Part shown: one piece after another, positions 11,790 through 22,448 of the stretch
Numbering within the stretch: the stretch's first letter is position 1
Layout: every line of letters starts with the position of its first letter
Source of the DNA: Adiantum capillus-veneris
Taxonomy: Eukaryota; Streptophyta; Polypodiopsida; Polypodiales; Pteridaceae
Assembly (NCBI GenBank): GCA_014529385.2
Contig: CM043960.1
Coordinates: 72,865,910-72,929,909, forward strand
Direction: 5' to 3'
Length of the DNA: 64,000 bases
The notes under the pieces: model-generated
Told to the model about the DNA's origin: nothing
Seen by the model: the letters and a program-made list of their open reading frames with translations, nothing else
The model's database searches: none
Made by a program: the position numbers and the translations under genes

Positions 11790-12045
11790 CGTTTACCGCA
11801 ATCTTTCACCACAGTTTGTAGAGAGAGTCTCCAAAATGGGTTGGTGAAAGAAGAGAGAGGGGGATGGGGAGGTATTTTTTTAATTCAAACATTATTGTGG
11901 ATATTGCCGCTCATATTATCGCGTATATTACTGCAATTATTGCCACTTTAATTGCCGCACTTATTATTGATTCTTGCTTCAACGCTTAAACATTCAAATT
12001 TTGGTGTTTCTCTCAGTTTTTCTTGTGAATAAAAATTAAAGAAAA
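11790..12045. repeat. Dispersed repeat 'ttaccgc/gagaga/attgccgc', copy 1
   Basis: Matches 16,120-16,480 in the same orientation. Shared features are 'gtttaccgc', a short gagagag run, 'tccaaaatgggt', 'gaagagagaggggga', a run of att-a/g-c-c-g-c motifs every 12-15 bp, and 'cattcaaattttggtgtttct'. Non-coding. This copy has only about four GA units where the other has a long microsatellite. Confidence 0.75.
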
Positions 12046-12124
12046 TTATTTAAAATTTCAAAAAGAGAGATGAATGGACGACACGACAAAAAATTTTCAT
12101 AACTTCAAGTATACAAAATGTTTA

Positions 12125-13470
12125 TGAATCATCTTTCAAAAGATCTCTACAAGAAGCATCATCCAATTCTAAGACCATGGCTCCTAAATCAATAAAGAGA
12201 GGAATAGAATTGTCATTTGTGGATGTGTTGGCTTCATCAACTTTGAATTTGTCATCCTCCATCTCATCATCATCGTCTTCATGGCAATCATCCTTGCTAA
12301 GACTAGCGGCCATTGGAATTGAATCATCGATCTCTCTCTCTCATTCTCCCCCCCATCCAAAGTAGTAGGTGGGAGAGGGTCAAGATGGTCTCCACTTCAT
12401 TAGTGGAAAAAATGGTTCTCCCCCGAGGTGTTAAGAGAACTATGAACCAAAGTTTTGGTTGTTGGACTGTTGGGATATAGATGACCTCTAGAAGAGAAGT
12501 TCAAAGTGAGTAACATTGGTATAGTTAATATTACAAGCAAATAAGGGTAAAGAAGGTGATCACTACCTTGGTCAAAATTGGGTGGCAAAATTAAATTGTC
12601 ATACCTCATTGTGTGATGCACACTAGAGTCCACCATGTAGAGGCCATTCTCATGCCATCTAAACACATTTGCAAACCACTTGCACTGAAAGATGAAGGTT
12701 ACCTTTAGTATTCTTTCAATAGTCCCACAGTACCTAGCTTCATCACCATCTATGTCAAAGTTTCCCCATGGTGTTTTGATGTTCATCAATGTGGTGTTTA
12801 CAAAAGTGTCGACCCTTTGACCACATAGAGTTAAAGGAAAGGCACTACAAAATAGAAAAATATATGTTATCAATTACAAAGTTAAAATTAAGAAAAAACT
12901 ATACAATTTGTTTTAAGTATATGAGTACTCTACCTTTGGTATGCAACATCGTGCATACTCCCATTCTTTCTCGGTGATGTCTTCTCCACGTGATTTTGCT
13001 TCGGTCATTCTCTCATGAATCCACTTGGCACTAATGAGATTTGGGAAACATGCAAGGTGTCTAGGCACTGGGGGTGCCCTCTGGCCTCCATGCGCTTGCT
13101 TCCATACATCCCTTTCCTCCAAACGCCTTGCCTTTCCCACTGTCCATAAGTCCACCCACTTGGTCATAACCTCTGCATTGAGGATACAAAAGTTATTGAC
13201 CACTCGGGATAGATCCATATCCATGTTAAATAATTTTTCCTTTCCACTTGGCAAGTGTGAAGTCATCCTTGCATCCTCCTCATATGACCACATGCGAGTC
13301 ATAGAGGGATTAAATTGTGTTAAATACTATGAAATGTAAACAAATGCCTCTTGCACGATCCACCCTTCGGCCATACATGCCTCTGGCTATTTAGGACTGT
13401 GGCTGCACAAAATCTTTGAGAGTCTTTAAAAACCTCTCTAAAAAGAACATGTCAGGGGGTCCACCTTTAA
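12125..13470 (-). pseudogene. CACTA (En/Spm) TNP2-type transposase C-terminal relic
   Basis: Read on minus, the segment first gives an F-L-K-T-L-K-D-F-V block and a P-E-A-C-M-A-E-G-W-I-V block (DUF4218-like; about 13,350-13,450, with a frameshift and a stop). A linker with W-V-D-L-W follows. After a candidate intron comes a block with Y-C-G-T-I-E-R, F-Q-C-K-W and, after a second candidate intron, V-I-Y-I-P and V-L-L-T-P-R, as in DUF4216. An acidic Asp/Glu-rich tail follows at 12,125-12,300. The introns have GT-AG ends (12,871-12,930 region and about 12,487-12,566) and removing them improves the domain match. The catalytic TNP2 half and CACTA ends are not in view. The domain names come from remembered family patterns, not a search. 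A run of seven G before the acidic tail may mark a frameshift. Confidence 0.7.
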
Positions 13471-14095
13471 GAAATTGTTCATATAACGTGCGTTCAAAGG
13501 GTATTAAAAAAACCCCTTTACTTACATGCTTAAGGTAATAAAATGACCCCTTTTTCTTCAAAAACTTATGGGTTTTTCTCTAAGATCAATTTAAAAACCC
13601 CTTTTGTTATTATAATCCTGTTATAATTTTATGATTTGGACAATTAAAAAACCTTTCATTTGAACTCACATGGTAACTTACATGTCTAAGAGGTGAACCC
13701 CTCAAGAAGAACATCCATCATGCATGCATTACTCTACATATAGCAATCTCCTAAACCACGTGAACCAAGAGTTGGATTTGGCTAAGAAGAATGGATCAAG
13801 GGAATACATCCTCAATGGAACACATGGTTTCCATGGCAAGTGTATGAGCAGCAAGGATGGCATCTATTTCAAATTCTTTGAAGCTTACAAATCTACAAGA
13901 GAACACACAAGAGTACACTAAGTGCTTGTTGAGGGTATTGTGTACATAGAAAAGTTTAGTTGAGAGGATCTGTGGTGTACCTTATTAACTCCCCGAGTTT
14001 GAAAATAGCTTCCCTCACTTTCTTGTCCCAGGATATGCACATACTCATCGGAAAAATGAACTACAATGTCAAAATAGTAAACGAGAAAGTGAGAG
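13471..14095. other. No recognisable feature
   Basis: AT-rich. One 65-codon plus-strand ORF (13,724-13,921) has no motif I recognise. It could hold worn introns or flanks of the CACTA relic. Confidence 0.4.
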
Positions 14096-14447
14096 TGTCA
14101 TAATAACTAATATCTAATTCTCCTAAATGATTTTCTCATGTTAAACTGATGATTTAATATGGGGAAGTGCCAGGGAGAAAAAGCTAGAATATTGGTTAAG
14201 CTGGCAGACCGGCCACAATAGGGATCCAAAGGGGGGCCATCTACAAAAGAGCAATGTGCAAAAATGGGCTTTAAAGACCCTAAGGTTTAGACCATTAAGA
14301 CTTCCAAAATGCTAAGGTTCCAAAAATCAAAGGTTGTGTCCAATGGTCAAAGCTTATAAAAATTGGATGCTTTGTGTGTGTACAAAAAGTCTTCATGCTT
14401 CCTACATAGGAGGGGGCGAGCCTTGCAAGTAGGAAATGAGAGAGAAA

Positions 14448-14491
<44 letters not shown>

Positions 14492-15342
14492 AGCCTCCTT
14501 TACACAAAGGGAATGAGGGACACATGTCAGCTCCCTAGCCCAAATGCCCACAAGGTGTACTCAAATCCTATTGGATGGCCATGGAGTTGGATCAATGAGA
14601 ATTAGGCTAGAGTAAATCTAGTTTAATTAATTTAAAAACACTCAATAAAAGAACCAATAAGAATTAAGATCTCTAGAAGACTATAATTGGATAGTCTCCC
14701 AAGGGGTCCAATGAGCATTCAGCAGCCCAATGGCTTGCCTGATTCCTATTGGCCAGGAGACAAAGGGGTCCAATGAGAGTTTAATTGCATTAATTAATTG
14801 CCTAAAGCTCTCACAAAAGGGGAAAGGGGGACACATGTCAAAAGGCTATCACTTATGCTCTTTAAATCCTATTGGCTAAGCCTGGAGAGGTCCAATGGGG
14901 TGGTAGCATGAGCAAATAGCAAGAGGGGTCGACCAAGAGAGAGAGGGGGCTGAATTTGAAAAGGCATTATTGCACACACACTCACACAAGCTCATGTATG
15001 AAGCAAGAAGACTCTCTCTCTCTCTCCTTCTCAAGCTTTAATGGAAAGCTTATCTCCTACTCCTAGCTTGTGAGAAGGGAGGCCTACACCAACAACTCTT
15101 GGCTTTGCGATGCAAATCCAACCAAGAGCCAAGCTTCAATGCATGCTCATCTCCTCTACCATGCTAATTACTAAGCTATGCTATGCTAAAATGAGTGATT
15201 ATGTGAGGAGATGTACATCTTTCTTGTAAGACTACTCCTTCTTCCTCTCTATCTACTCTCATACCCTGCTAGCTCTCACCATCTTCGAAGGTGTGTGAGG
15301 TCTTGGGTCTGAGACCGTGAGGGAATTGATGCTATGTTTTAC
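14096..15342 (+). mobile_element. Gypsy family B LTR, plus, 3'-truncated
   Basis: Starts TGTCATAATAACTAATATCT, the same start as the LTRs of the complete element at 32,560-40,299 (which lie in reverse). Homology runs through 'ggtcttgggtctgagac' and stops near 15,342, about 300 bp before the expected LTR end, so no primer site remains. It carries a (CA)n run at 14,450-14,485 absent from its relatives. A protease fragment of the same family follows at 15,760-16,110, so this is the worn 5' part of a plus-strand copy with most of gag deleted. Confidence 0.85.
14450..14485. repeat. (CA)n microsatellite in LTR
   Basis: About 18 CA units. The related LTR at 29.9 kb has only 'cacccacacacactcaca' at this place, so the run expanded in this copy. 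Confidence 0.95.
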
Positions 15343-15759
15343 ACCATCCCGGTGCAAGGATTTTATGAAGGCATGGACGCTTCTCTCTCTCACGAAGTTA
15401 ACGATGTCAATTTAATTGTTCAACAAACTCAATTTACTCGTCAATTTGTAGTCTCTAAGCTTGCAAGATGTGATAGAGTTCCTCACCTTCAAATCTAAAA
15501 TTTAAAGATAAAATCTCAAAATATGTAGGTGGGACTACCCTAAACCTAGGATTTTTTTAGCATTCGGCTATACTATGCTTTTCCCATAACTTTTTTTAGA
15601 GAAAAATTTACTACATTTGAAATTTTTTGCACTAAATTTCTCTACACTTTGTAGATTCTCAATTTAGGTTCTCTAAAATTTGTAGCTTCTTTGAACTTTG
15701 GAGGTATTCTCAAAAAATTTAAGGTTGTGATTTACTCCTATTGGCAGAGCCCTCCAAAA
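15343..15759. other. No recognisable gene
   Basis: AT-rich filler between the truncated LTR and the protease fragment. It does not resemble the leader or gag of family B. Confidence 0.4.
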
Positions 15760-16110
15760 CACCTTCATTCTCATGGAAGACTCTAGATGTTACTTGCTAT
15801 CGCCACCCATCTTGCTTGTGAAGACTTCCCTCACCTATTCAATAGATTTGGCCACCAAGTTGAGCTTTTGAGATGGGAGATGTTGTAATGGCCGCTAGTT
15901 GCTTTCAACGGACAGAAAGCAATAGATTTGGCCACCAAGTTGAGCTTTTGAGATGGGAGATGTTGTAATGGCCGCCAGTTGCTTTCAACGGACAGAAAGC
16001 CTAGTTACTCCCTTGATTGGGAAGTTGAGACTCCATGTCCAAATCTATGTCAACAAAGAAGACTTTTTCATCTCTCCTCTCCAACATGAGGATGCTATCC
16101 TAGGGGCACC
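15760..16110 (+). pseudogene. Gypsy family B protease-region fragment
   Basis: The frame V-T-P-L-I-G-K-L-R-L-H, then K-E-D-F-F-I-S-P-L and D-A-I-L-G-A-P matches the region after the aspartic protease of the element at 32,560-40,299 (positions about 36,460-36,640 there, minus strand). An L-A-T-K-L segment upstream corresponds to the start of the same region. The frame ends in TGA right after G-A-P and the sequence changes to the dispersed repeat at 16,120. An 80-bp tandem duplication interrupts it. Confidence 0.75.
15841..16000. repeat. Tandem duplication, two 80-bp units
   Basis: Units 15,841-15,920 and 15,921-16,000 are identical apart from one base (gccgCtagtt versus gccgCcagtt). 80 is not a multiple of three, so the duplication also shifts the protease frame. 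Confidence 0.97.
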
Positions 16111-16119
16111 ATGAAACTA

Positions 16120-16152
16120 TGAAAATGTTTACCGTGGCATTTTACCGCGTTT

Positions 16153-16247
<95 letters not shown>

Positions 16248-16480
16248 CAAAATGGGCTCTCCAAAGAAGAGAGAGGGGGACAGGACACCAAATTTTTGGT
16301 GTTGAAGTATTACCATGGATATTACTGCCCTCATTACCGCTGTGATTACCACTCCTATTATTGCCTGCATTACCGAACCCTTGCTTAGCACTAAAACGTT
16401 CAAATTTGGATGTTTCTATCTAATTTTCTTATTTAAAAACTATCAAGAACATAATTTTTATTCATTAAAAAATTGACAAA
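16120..16480. repeat. Dispersed repeat copy 2 with expanded (GA)n
   Basis: Same-orientation partner of 11,790-12,045. The gagagag motif in the other copy is here a GA run of about 46 units (16,155-16,246), with the same flanks on both sides ('ttaccgc' before, 'tccaaaatggg' after). Confidence 0.75.
16155..16246. repeat. (GA)n microsatellite
   Basis: Uninterrupted GA run of about 46 units inside the dispersed repeat. Confidence 0.98.
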
Positions 16481-16790
16481 AAATGGTATTGAAACATGGA
16501 ATAATAGTTATTTGAATAAATCAAATTACGCAAAGCATGTGACCACTCTGTCACTAATATTGATTTGTATGTAATACACACATCGTGCAAGAAACAGAAG
16601 AGGCTCGCACCCTTTTCCTGAACAGCGTACACATTTCACCTGAGCGACTACATCCATGCATTTGTTGGATTCTTCGCATATTAAGAGGCTTGCATGCTTT
16701 TGTAGCAGTGGCTAACACATGGACCAAGGATGCATCAAGCATAAGAGGACATGCTACAATTTTTGCTATTAGTCTTGTATAGTTTTAGGC
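16481..16790. other. No recognisable gene
   Basis: Overlapping short ORFs on both strands (about 62-65 codons) with no motif. Nothing else seen. Confidence 0.4.
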
Positions 16791-17238
16791 TTACATTTGT
16801 ATATTCTATGGAGGTGAGCTTGATGATACCACAGCTACCATGCCTACCCCAATGATGGGCATGCCAAGAAACACGCCATGGACCTCATTTGTTAGTAAAG
16901 CACCGCTACATGGTAGCTCAATGCCTGCAACAGTACCTACAAGTGTGTACCAATCGTATACACCCATGGGTCCTCATACTCATGTAGTCCCTACCCCTCC
17001 CATTGTTTCAAGTATCTATGCTCCACAACCACAACACCCAAGCTCTTATTTCCATGGGACCATACCGGCTAGCATTAGCATGTCACATCCGACGTCTGTT
17101 ATGCCTAGGGCCACACATATGAAGTTTGGACCACCACATGGCACAACACCATACCAAACGTGGAACCCAAGGGCTTCCTATGCACCAAGCCCAATGCCAA
17201 TACCTACTCCACATGTAGTCTCTGGAGCACCATCGTAG
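16791..17238 (+). CDS. Pro/Met/Ser-rich ORF of unknown function
   Basis: Open for about 149 codons after a TAG; the first ATG near 16,840 gives 132 residues. Composition is strongly biased: proline about one in six, with Met, Ser, Thr and His (repeated P-T-P, P-M, H-P motifs) and no charged clusters, membrane segment or zinc motif. Such low-complexity tails occur in plant Gag proteins and in plant nuclear proteins, so origin is open. No promoter, intron or neighbour supports expression. A cluster of palindromes starts directly after the stop codon. Confidence 0.3.
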
Positions 17239-17240
17239 TT

Positions 17241-17585
17241 GGTGTTTCAAAGCGCAGAGGCCAAGGGAGGTGGGGGGCGTTTTAAAACACAATGGGCAAA
17301 GAGTGAGTGGCTGCCTTGACTTGGAGTCAGCAGCATTTCAAGATGCTGGGAGCTGTACGATAGTGTATTGATTCTGTCGAGGGTAAGAGGGTTGTCGTTG
17401 TAGGCATTTCAAAATGCGTGCAACGGAACATAGCGGTGCTGCCCAAGTCAAGCAAGCTGTCGACTACACGTTCTAAAAATGTGCCAATGCTTTGAGCACT
17501 TGTGTTGATAGCCAACAGAGGGAGGGGCTGAGTGATGCTGATCTACAACGTTTTAAAACGCTTAATGGTAGGTTGTTTCAACGAC
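17241..17585. repeat. Cluster of seven short TTTYAAA-centred palindromes
   Basis: GGTGTTTCAAAGCGC (17,241), GGCGTTTTAAAACAC (17,276), CAGCATTTCAAGATGCTG (17,331), GCATTTCAAAATGC (17,404), CACGTTCTAAAAATGTG (17,467), CGTTTTAAAACG (17,549, perfect) and GTTGTTTCAACGAC (17,572). A longer inverted pair, CTTGACTTGG/CCAAGTCAAG, lies at 17,316-17,325 and 17,443-17,452. Surrounding sequence is less AT-rich than its neighbours and has no long ORF. Confidence 0.6.
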
Positions 17586-17644
17586 ATGTGAGATCTTCTA
17601 CTTCTCAACTTGCTCCTACTCTGTTAAGGTTCTTCAATGACACG

Positions 17645-17656
17645 GCTCTTATACCA
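17645..17656 (-). promoter_or_regulatory. Possible primer-binding site (variant) of a minus-strand LTR element
   Basis: The complement reads TGGTATAAGAGC, one base from the usual plant initiator-Met primer site, and is followed on plus by TGTCAAATTTG, which could be an LTR end. No matching second LTR was found, so this is weak. Confidence 0.3.
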
Positions 17657-17690
17657 TGTCAAATTTGATGATGCAAAAGCATAGAAACCA

Positions 17691-17960
<270 letters not shown>

Positions 17961-19399
17961 AATTTTGAATGATGCTCAGAGGATGATGCTCATTTGTTTT
18001 ACTTGCACTCTTTTTGAGCTTGACTCTTGTGGTATATTTGGATGCCAAGAATTGCACAAGGTTTGATGGGGACCCCTTTCCCCCCCGTCCTCTGTTCCTT
18101 CATCCTTGATTCTATCAAAGGTAATGAAGGACGTTTTGACCATTTGTCATTTGCAGTTTAGCGATAGATGTAAGCTCATTCTGAGCAAGATGTAAAAGAA
18201 TACACATTGTAATATAAGAATACTTTCAAAGAGAGAGTCTCCTAAACCGATCAGCCTTGGCAATGAATAACTAAATGTGTAATACAATGGTGGCACGGGG
18301 TTGCATATATACCAACCTCATTAAATTTCCCTACCTAGACCTTGAAAAGTAAGTAAAATAAATACATAAAAGCCAAAATAAATAATGGAATCACATTGGA
18401 TATTTCACTTGAGATGCCAAAAATCTAACAAGGAGATGGTGCTATTGCAGGTGCAATGGCGGGTGAAAACTTGGTATGCCCAAAAATGCAACATACTTTG
18501 CTCCGATTCTTTTCTACAACCACGAATCATTACGTGGATATTACCACTTGATATGTGCTTATGGCTATTAACTTTTGCCCCAAATATTCTAGTGCGGCAG
18601 TATTTTTTTTGTTGCACTCTCCATTTTGATTTGTAGATGCAATACACCTTTTTGGTTTTCAATGTTGATGGAAGGTTTTTGGCATGTGTTAGAGATAGAA
18701 CAATTTAAAATTACTTTTATAGGTAAAGAAAGTAAGTAGGGAGTATCTCTAACCAACAAAAATTCAAGATATTGTGGTGTGTGGTCGACTTTGCCTACAC
18801 GACCAAACCAAGTGTGCCTCTCTCTCATCCAACACCTCCTTATATTACCATCAAGCAGTTACAACCATAACATGTCTGACCACACTGGGTGGCCGGACTC
18901 TACCTACACAACCACACACCACAATATATACAACTAATATATTGCACAAGGATATAAAAAAACATTGTAAGTTTTGCAAAGTTTATGGTTTGCGTAATTT
19001 TGTGTCAAAAAAATTGTTAGTTTTGCTCGGTTTATGGTTTGCTCGATTTTATTGGCTCGGATTTTGGGATTCCTCTAGTGAAAACAGGGGCAAAATGAGT
19101 GGGTATCACTAGAGCATAGGAGTCATTGAGCCTGCTTGGAACCATGTTTTTTGAATCACCCTCAAGTTCTTCCTTGTTGCTAATACCTCCCCTAGCTGAC
19201 CCGCTCTCCACACCTTTGAAGTTCGTAAACATGATGCCCCTCTCGGTTCCACCATGTGTGGTTGTTATGTTGCATACCACTACTACTACAAGGATAACGA
19301 GCTTACCTGAATAACCCCCTATTGATGTTAACAACATGACTTCCACTAAGAAATTGCACATCAAAAGGACTTTTGCTACCATTGGCTTGGGTGATGCAG
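17961..19399. other. No recognisable gene
   Basis: Short ORFs on both strands without motifs; the longest, 116 codons on minus at 19,032-19,382, has a hydrophobic Val/Leu run but no recognisable domain. Two partly matching stretches, 'gtggtcgactttgcctacac' (18,781) and 'ggtggccggactctacctac' (18,890), suggest a small old duplication. Confidence 0.4.
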
Positions 19400-20300
19400 T
19401 ATATATCTACAAAAACATATGGAGACTTGAAAAATGGTTGTAGTCCACATCGGCCCACATCTTGAATGCCTTTAATAGCATCAAAGAGAAGGGATGCTCA
19501 ATTTACGCATATGCAATGGAGATCCAAAAGTTGATCAATTATCTTGACATGTTCAATCAATCGTTGGCTTTAGTACGGTGTGAACATTCATTCAAGGGAT
19601 CGATGAGGGATTGACCCATACATCGGTAGTGACCTCTCTAGTCAAACTTTGGATGGGTTGAGGGCCAAGGTGGTTTAAGCACATAGATTGAAAGCTCATA
19701 TTGAGAAATCCTACCTCCCTTCCTTGAATGATGGCAAAGCATTAGCTGTTTCAGCAAAACAAGAGGAATGAGTAGTCACCCTACAACTTGGCAAGTACCA
19801 AGCACATCCATCCTAGAGGCTTATAGAGGATCAACAAAGCACAGATTTTGATAGTGTGGGCAGTACAAGGAGTTCCCATATTCTTGATGTGTGGTGTGGA
19901 CATTGCAAAATCGAAATTCACATGGATATAGAGTGTAATAGTCCATGGTGTGATATATATCAAACTAATAACGATGCCACACTAGGATTCTTGTTCAATG
20001 GAAGCAACCAAATGGTGGAAAGTTCACGGCCTAGCCAATAATCTCTTGGTATGTATCCTTAAAAGCCTATTTCTTGGTAGGTACTGAGCACAAATGGCCT
20101 AGAGGCTCAAAGACAAGTGGAAACATAGATTTTGATAGTGTAGGCAGTAGGGGGAGCTTCCATATTCCATCCATGTGTGTGATGTAGGCATTGCAAAAAT
20201 GGAAAGTCGTATGGATGTAGAGTGTAATAGTCCATGGTGTAATATCTATCAAACCAATAACCATGCCACACTAGGATGCTTGTTCAATGCATGAGCAGGA
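19400..20300 (+). pseudogene. Retrotransposon gag relic with duplicated zinc-knuckle region
   Basis: Scattered plus-strand frames read I-K-E-K-G-C-S-I-Y-A-Y-A-M-E-I-Q (19,470-19,540) and G-I-D-E-G-L-T (19,600), like Copia capsid. At about 19,890-19,935 a C-x2-C-x4-H-x4-C knuckle (C-G-H-C-K-I-E-I-H-M-D-I-E-C) is visible. A second copy of the surrounding 220 bp lies about 290 bp downstream (20,080-20,295), where the knuckle has lost ligands. Many stops and frameshifts. Confidence 0.5.
19788..20295. repeat. Tandem duplication in gag relic (offset about 291 bp)
   Basis: 19,788-20,005 matches 20,080-20,295: 'tagaggct', 'cagattttgatagtgt-ggcagta', 'ttcccatatt', 'gtggacattgcaaaa', 'agagtgtaatagtccatggt' and 'gccacactaggat-cttgttcaatg' occur in both, with substitutions throughout. 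Confidence 0.85.
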
Positions 20301-20935
20301 GTTATGTGGGTAGGTTGCCATCATGAGCCAATTCCAACACAAAATAACAAAAAAAAATCCACCAACAAGAGTGAATGATGTCAAAATTGTGAAGCTAAAA
20401 AGAACTTGACAATACTTACCTAGCATTAGTCGTAACAACAAGTTGAGTGTTGGCCATTAGAGGGCATGAGTTGCCACAAAAGAGTGTGGTCATTTTAGAT
20501 GTTGTCAAGTGGATCGAGAAAAAGGTAGTGAGAGCTCAAGCCACCTAGATGGTATGCGAGGCTCAAGCACCAAAACCAAAGAAAGCACCAATTTGTCACA
20601 AGAAGTGGATACCAATTTCACAGCCAATGCTTGCCGATGCTAGACAACACATACCACCTTTCATGAAATGTTCACACCCAAGGTTTATACACAGTCCACA
20701 CCAATTTTACACCAAGCTTTCCCCAAGGATACAATGCATTAAGTTTTTGTGACTAAGGTAAGTGGAGGCATAAATTTTCATGTACGTTCAGGAATAGTTT
20801 ATGCTATGTCCATGACCAAGCTCTCACCAAGTTTCCATGGAGTTTCAACCAAGTATACAATGCACTCTGGTTTTTGTGACTACGGTTAGTGAAGGGCTTA
20901 CTCTCTAGAAAGTTTAACAAACTCTTAGGCTTTTG
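20301..20935. other. Decayed retroelement interior
   Basis: No clear reading frame. A direct repeat of about 55-65 bp ('accaagctttcccc-aggatacaatgca', 'tttttgtgactaaggtaagtg') lies at 20,709-20,763 and again at 20,825-20,891. Probably spacer between the gag relic and the next Copia relic. Confidence 0.4.
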
Positions 20936-21590
20936 TTGATGCTCAAAGAAAAGGTGGTAACAGCAATGTAGCCACCTCTCATGGTTCTTTAGAGAGTAGC
21001 AAATCATTTGTTCCTAATGCTTCTGCTGGCAGCACCTTGTCTATGAATTCTAATAAAAAAGTCAAAAAGAATATGCATTGCCATTATTGCAAGGCTAATG
21101 AATACTTGATAAAGCAATGTCCTGGATTGAAGGCAAAAGAGGCCATTGAGAAAGAGTCTGGTTTCACTACAAGTGCAACTATTGTAGAATCTTCTGTGAA
21201 AGGAGATTGTGATGCTCATGTAGATACGGAGTGGGAATTTAGTGCAGAGTTCAGATATGATCCTTCTATCCATGATGCATATATATCATTTATTGTAGAT
21301 TCACATGTGTGGTACTTTGATAGTGATTCTACAAAGCACATTACCTCTCATCGTGACTTGTTTACCTCTTTCAAGGGAGTTGGAAAGATTTTGTTGACTG
21401 TTGCAAATGGCAATTCTTTCACACTTGTTGATGCACTTTATATACCTAGGATAAAAAAGAACCTTTTGTCTATATCTATACTTGCTAGACTTGGTCTTGT
21501 TGTCAAATTTGTGGATGACAGATGTACAATTCATGATCTCCATTTTTGTGATGAAATTGCTGCATCTTGAATTTTGTGTCGTGGGATGTA
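20936..21590 (+). pseudogene. Ty1-copia gag-protease relic
   Basis: The 177-codon frame has a damaged zinc knuckle near residues 15-28 (C-H-Y-C ... Q-C, with Tyr at the His position), then a W-Y-F-D-S-D-S-T-K-H-I-T block near residue 92. This corresponds to the Copia aspartic protease, where D-S-G is expected, so the catalytic Gly is now Asp. V-A-N-G-N-S-F and L-Y-I-P-R-I-K-K-N-L-L-S-I-S follow in normal order. The frame stops before integrase, which is not recognisable downstream. Confidence 0.75.
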
Positions 21591-22149
21591 TAGGCTCACT
21601 TTGTATGACAAGTGTTGGTAAAATTTTGCAAATGCAGTTGTTAATTCAAAGGTTGTTTCATATGCAAAACTTTGGCATGCACAAAATTTGATATAGTTTC
21701 TTCTTTGCCATTCAAGAGGATGATGTGTTTAGACTAGATTAGGGTCTAATTAAAACTTGGATGACCAAAGGCAAAAAACCCGATGGAAAACAAGTGCCTT
21801 TCGTATACGCTCTTATTCGAGTTGAGAAATTCGAGTTGAAGTACCTGTCATGCAAGGTGAGTGCTTGGGACAAACAAAGGAAGAGTGCCTAATGCAAGTG
21901 CCAATTATGAGACACTCTATATGCATATGAAAATTTATTGAACAAAAGCATGCAATGCGAAGGAGGGATGTGCTGGCTGCGTCAAGGAACAAATGTAGCA
22001 CATGTGACATCAAAGGACATCACAATAGCTTCCAAGTTTCCAAGAAGGGTTTTCATTATAGAAGCTTATCCACTCATACCTCAATGTGCTCAGTGCATGA
22101 GTGTCCTTTCAACTTCCTCCTTCACTTCACCAAACATAAATTACATAGA
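21591..22149 (+). pseudogene. Worn interior of the same Copia
   Basis: Between the protease and RNase H relics about 2.5-3 kb of pol would be expected, but only about 560 bp remain. Short fragments (L-Y-x-L-T-L near 21,585, K-L-W-H near 21,665) hint at the pre-integrase segment. The rest is unrecognisable, so integrase and reverse transcriptase were deleted. Confidence 0.4.
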
Positions 22150-22390
22150 CTGCAACTCTTATGCTTTGTGATAGCCAAAGCGCTATCCATCTTTCGAAGA
22201 ACTCAGCCTTTCATTCAAGGACAAAGCACATTGAGGTGAGATATCACCTCATACGCACTCTTTTGGAAGAGGGACAGCTAAAGCTAGGAAAGGTGCATAC
22301 AAGTGAAAATCCTGTAGACATGTTTACAAAGGTGGTCAACAAGGAGAAGTTGAGCTTTTGCTCATCTTCAATCGGCATTCAAGGATAAGA
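22150..22390 (+). pseudogene. Ty1-copia RNase H C-terminal fragment
   Basis: The 75-codon frame begins C-D-S-Q-S-A-I-H-L-S-K-N and continues S-R-T-K-H-I-E-V-R-Y-H, E-G-Q-L-K-L-G-K-V-H-T, N-P-V-D-M-F-T-K. This is the standard end of Copia pol (the final Asp of RNase H and the tail). A polypurine tract and LTR start follow 50-60 bp downstream, as in intact elements. Confidence 0.9.
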
Positions 22391-22437
22391 AGCCAGAATG
22401 GAAAGCAGTCACAGGTTTGGTTTGGAGATCAGTCTCC

Positions 22438-22448
22438 AAGTGGGAGAT
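22438..22448 (+). promoter_or_regulatory. Copia polypurine tract
   Basis: AAGTGGGAGAT directly precedes TGTTAAGTATGG, the typical Copia second-strand primer followed by the 3' LTR start. Confidence 0.8.

Noticed and set aside
13025-13339. 104-codon plus-strand ORF
   Set aside because: Antisense shadow of the CACTA transposase relic.
13724-13921. 65-codon plus ORF as a host gene exon
   Set aside because: No motif, no splice context that I can support and surrounded by stop-rich AT-rich DNA.
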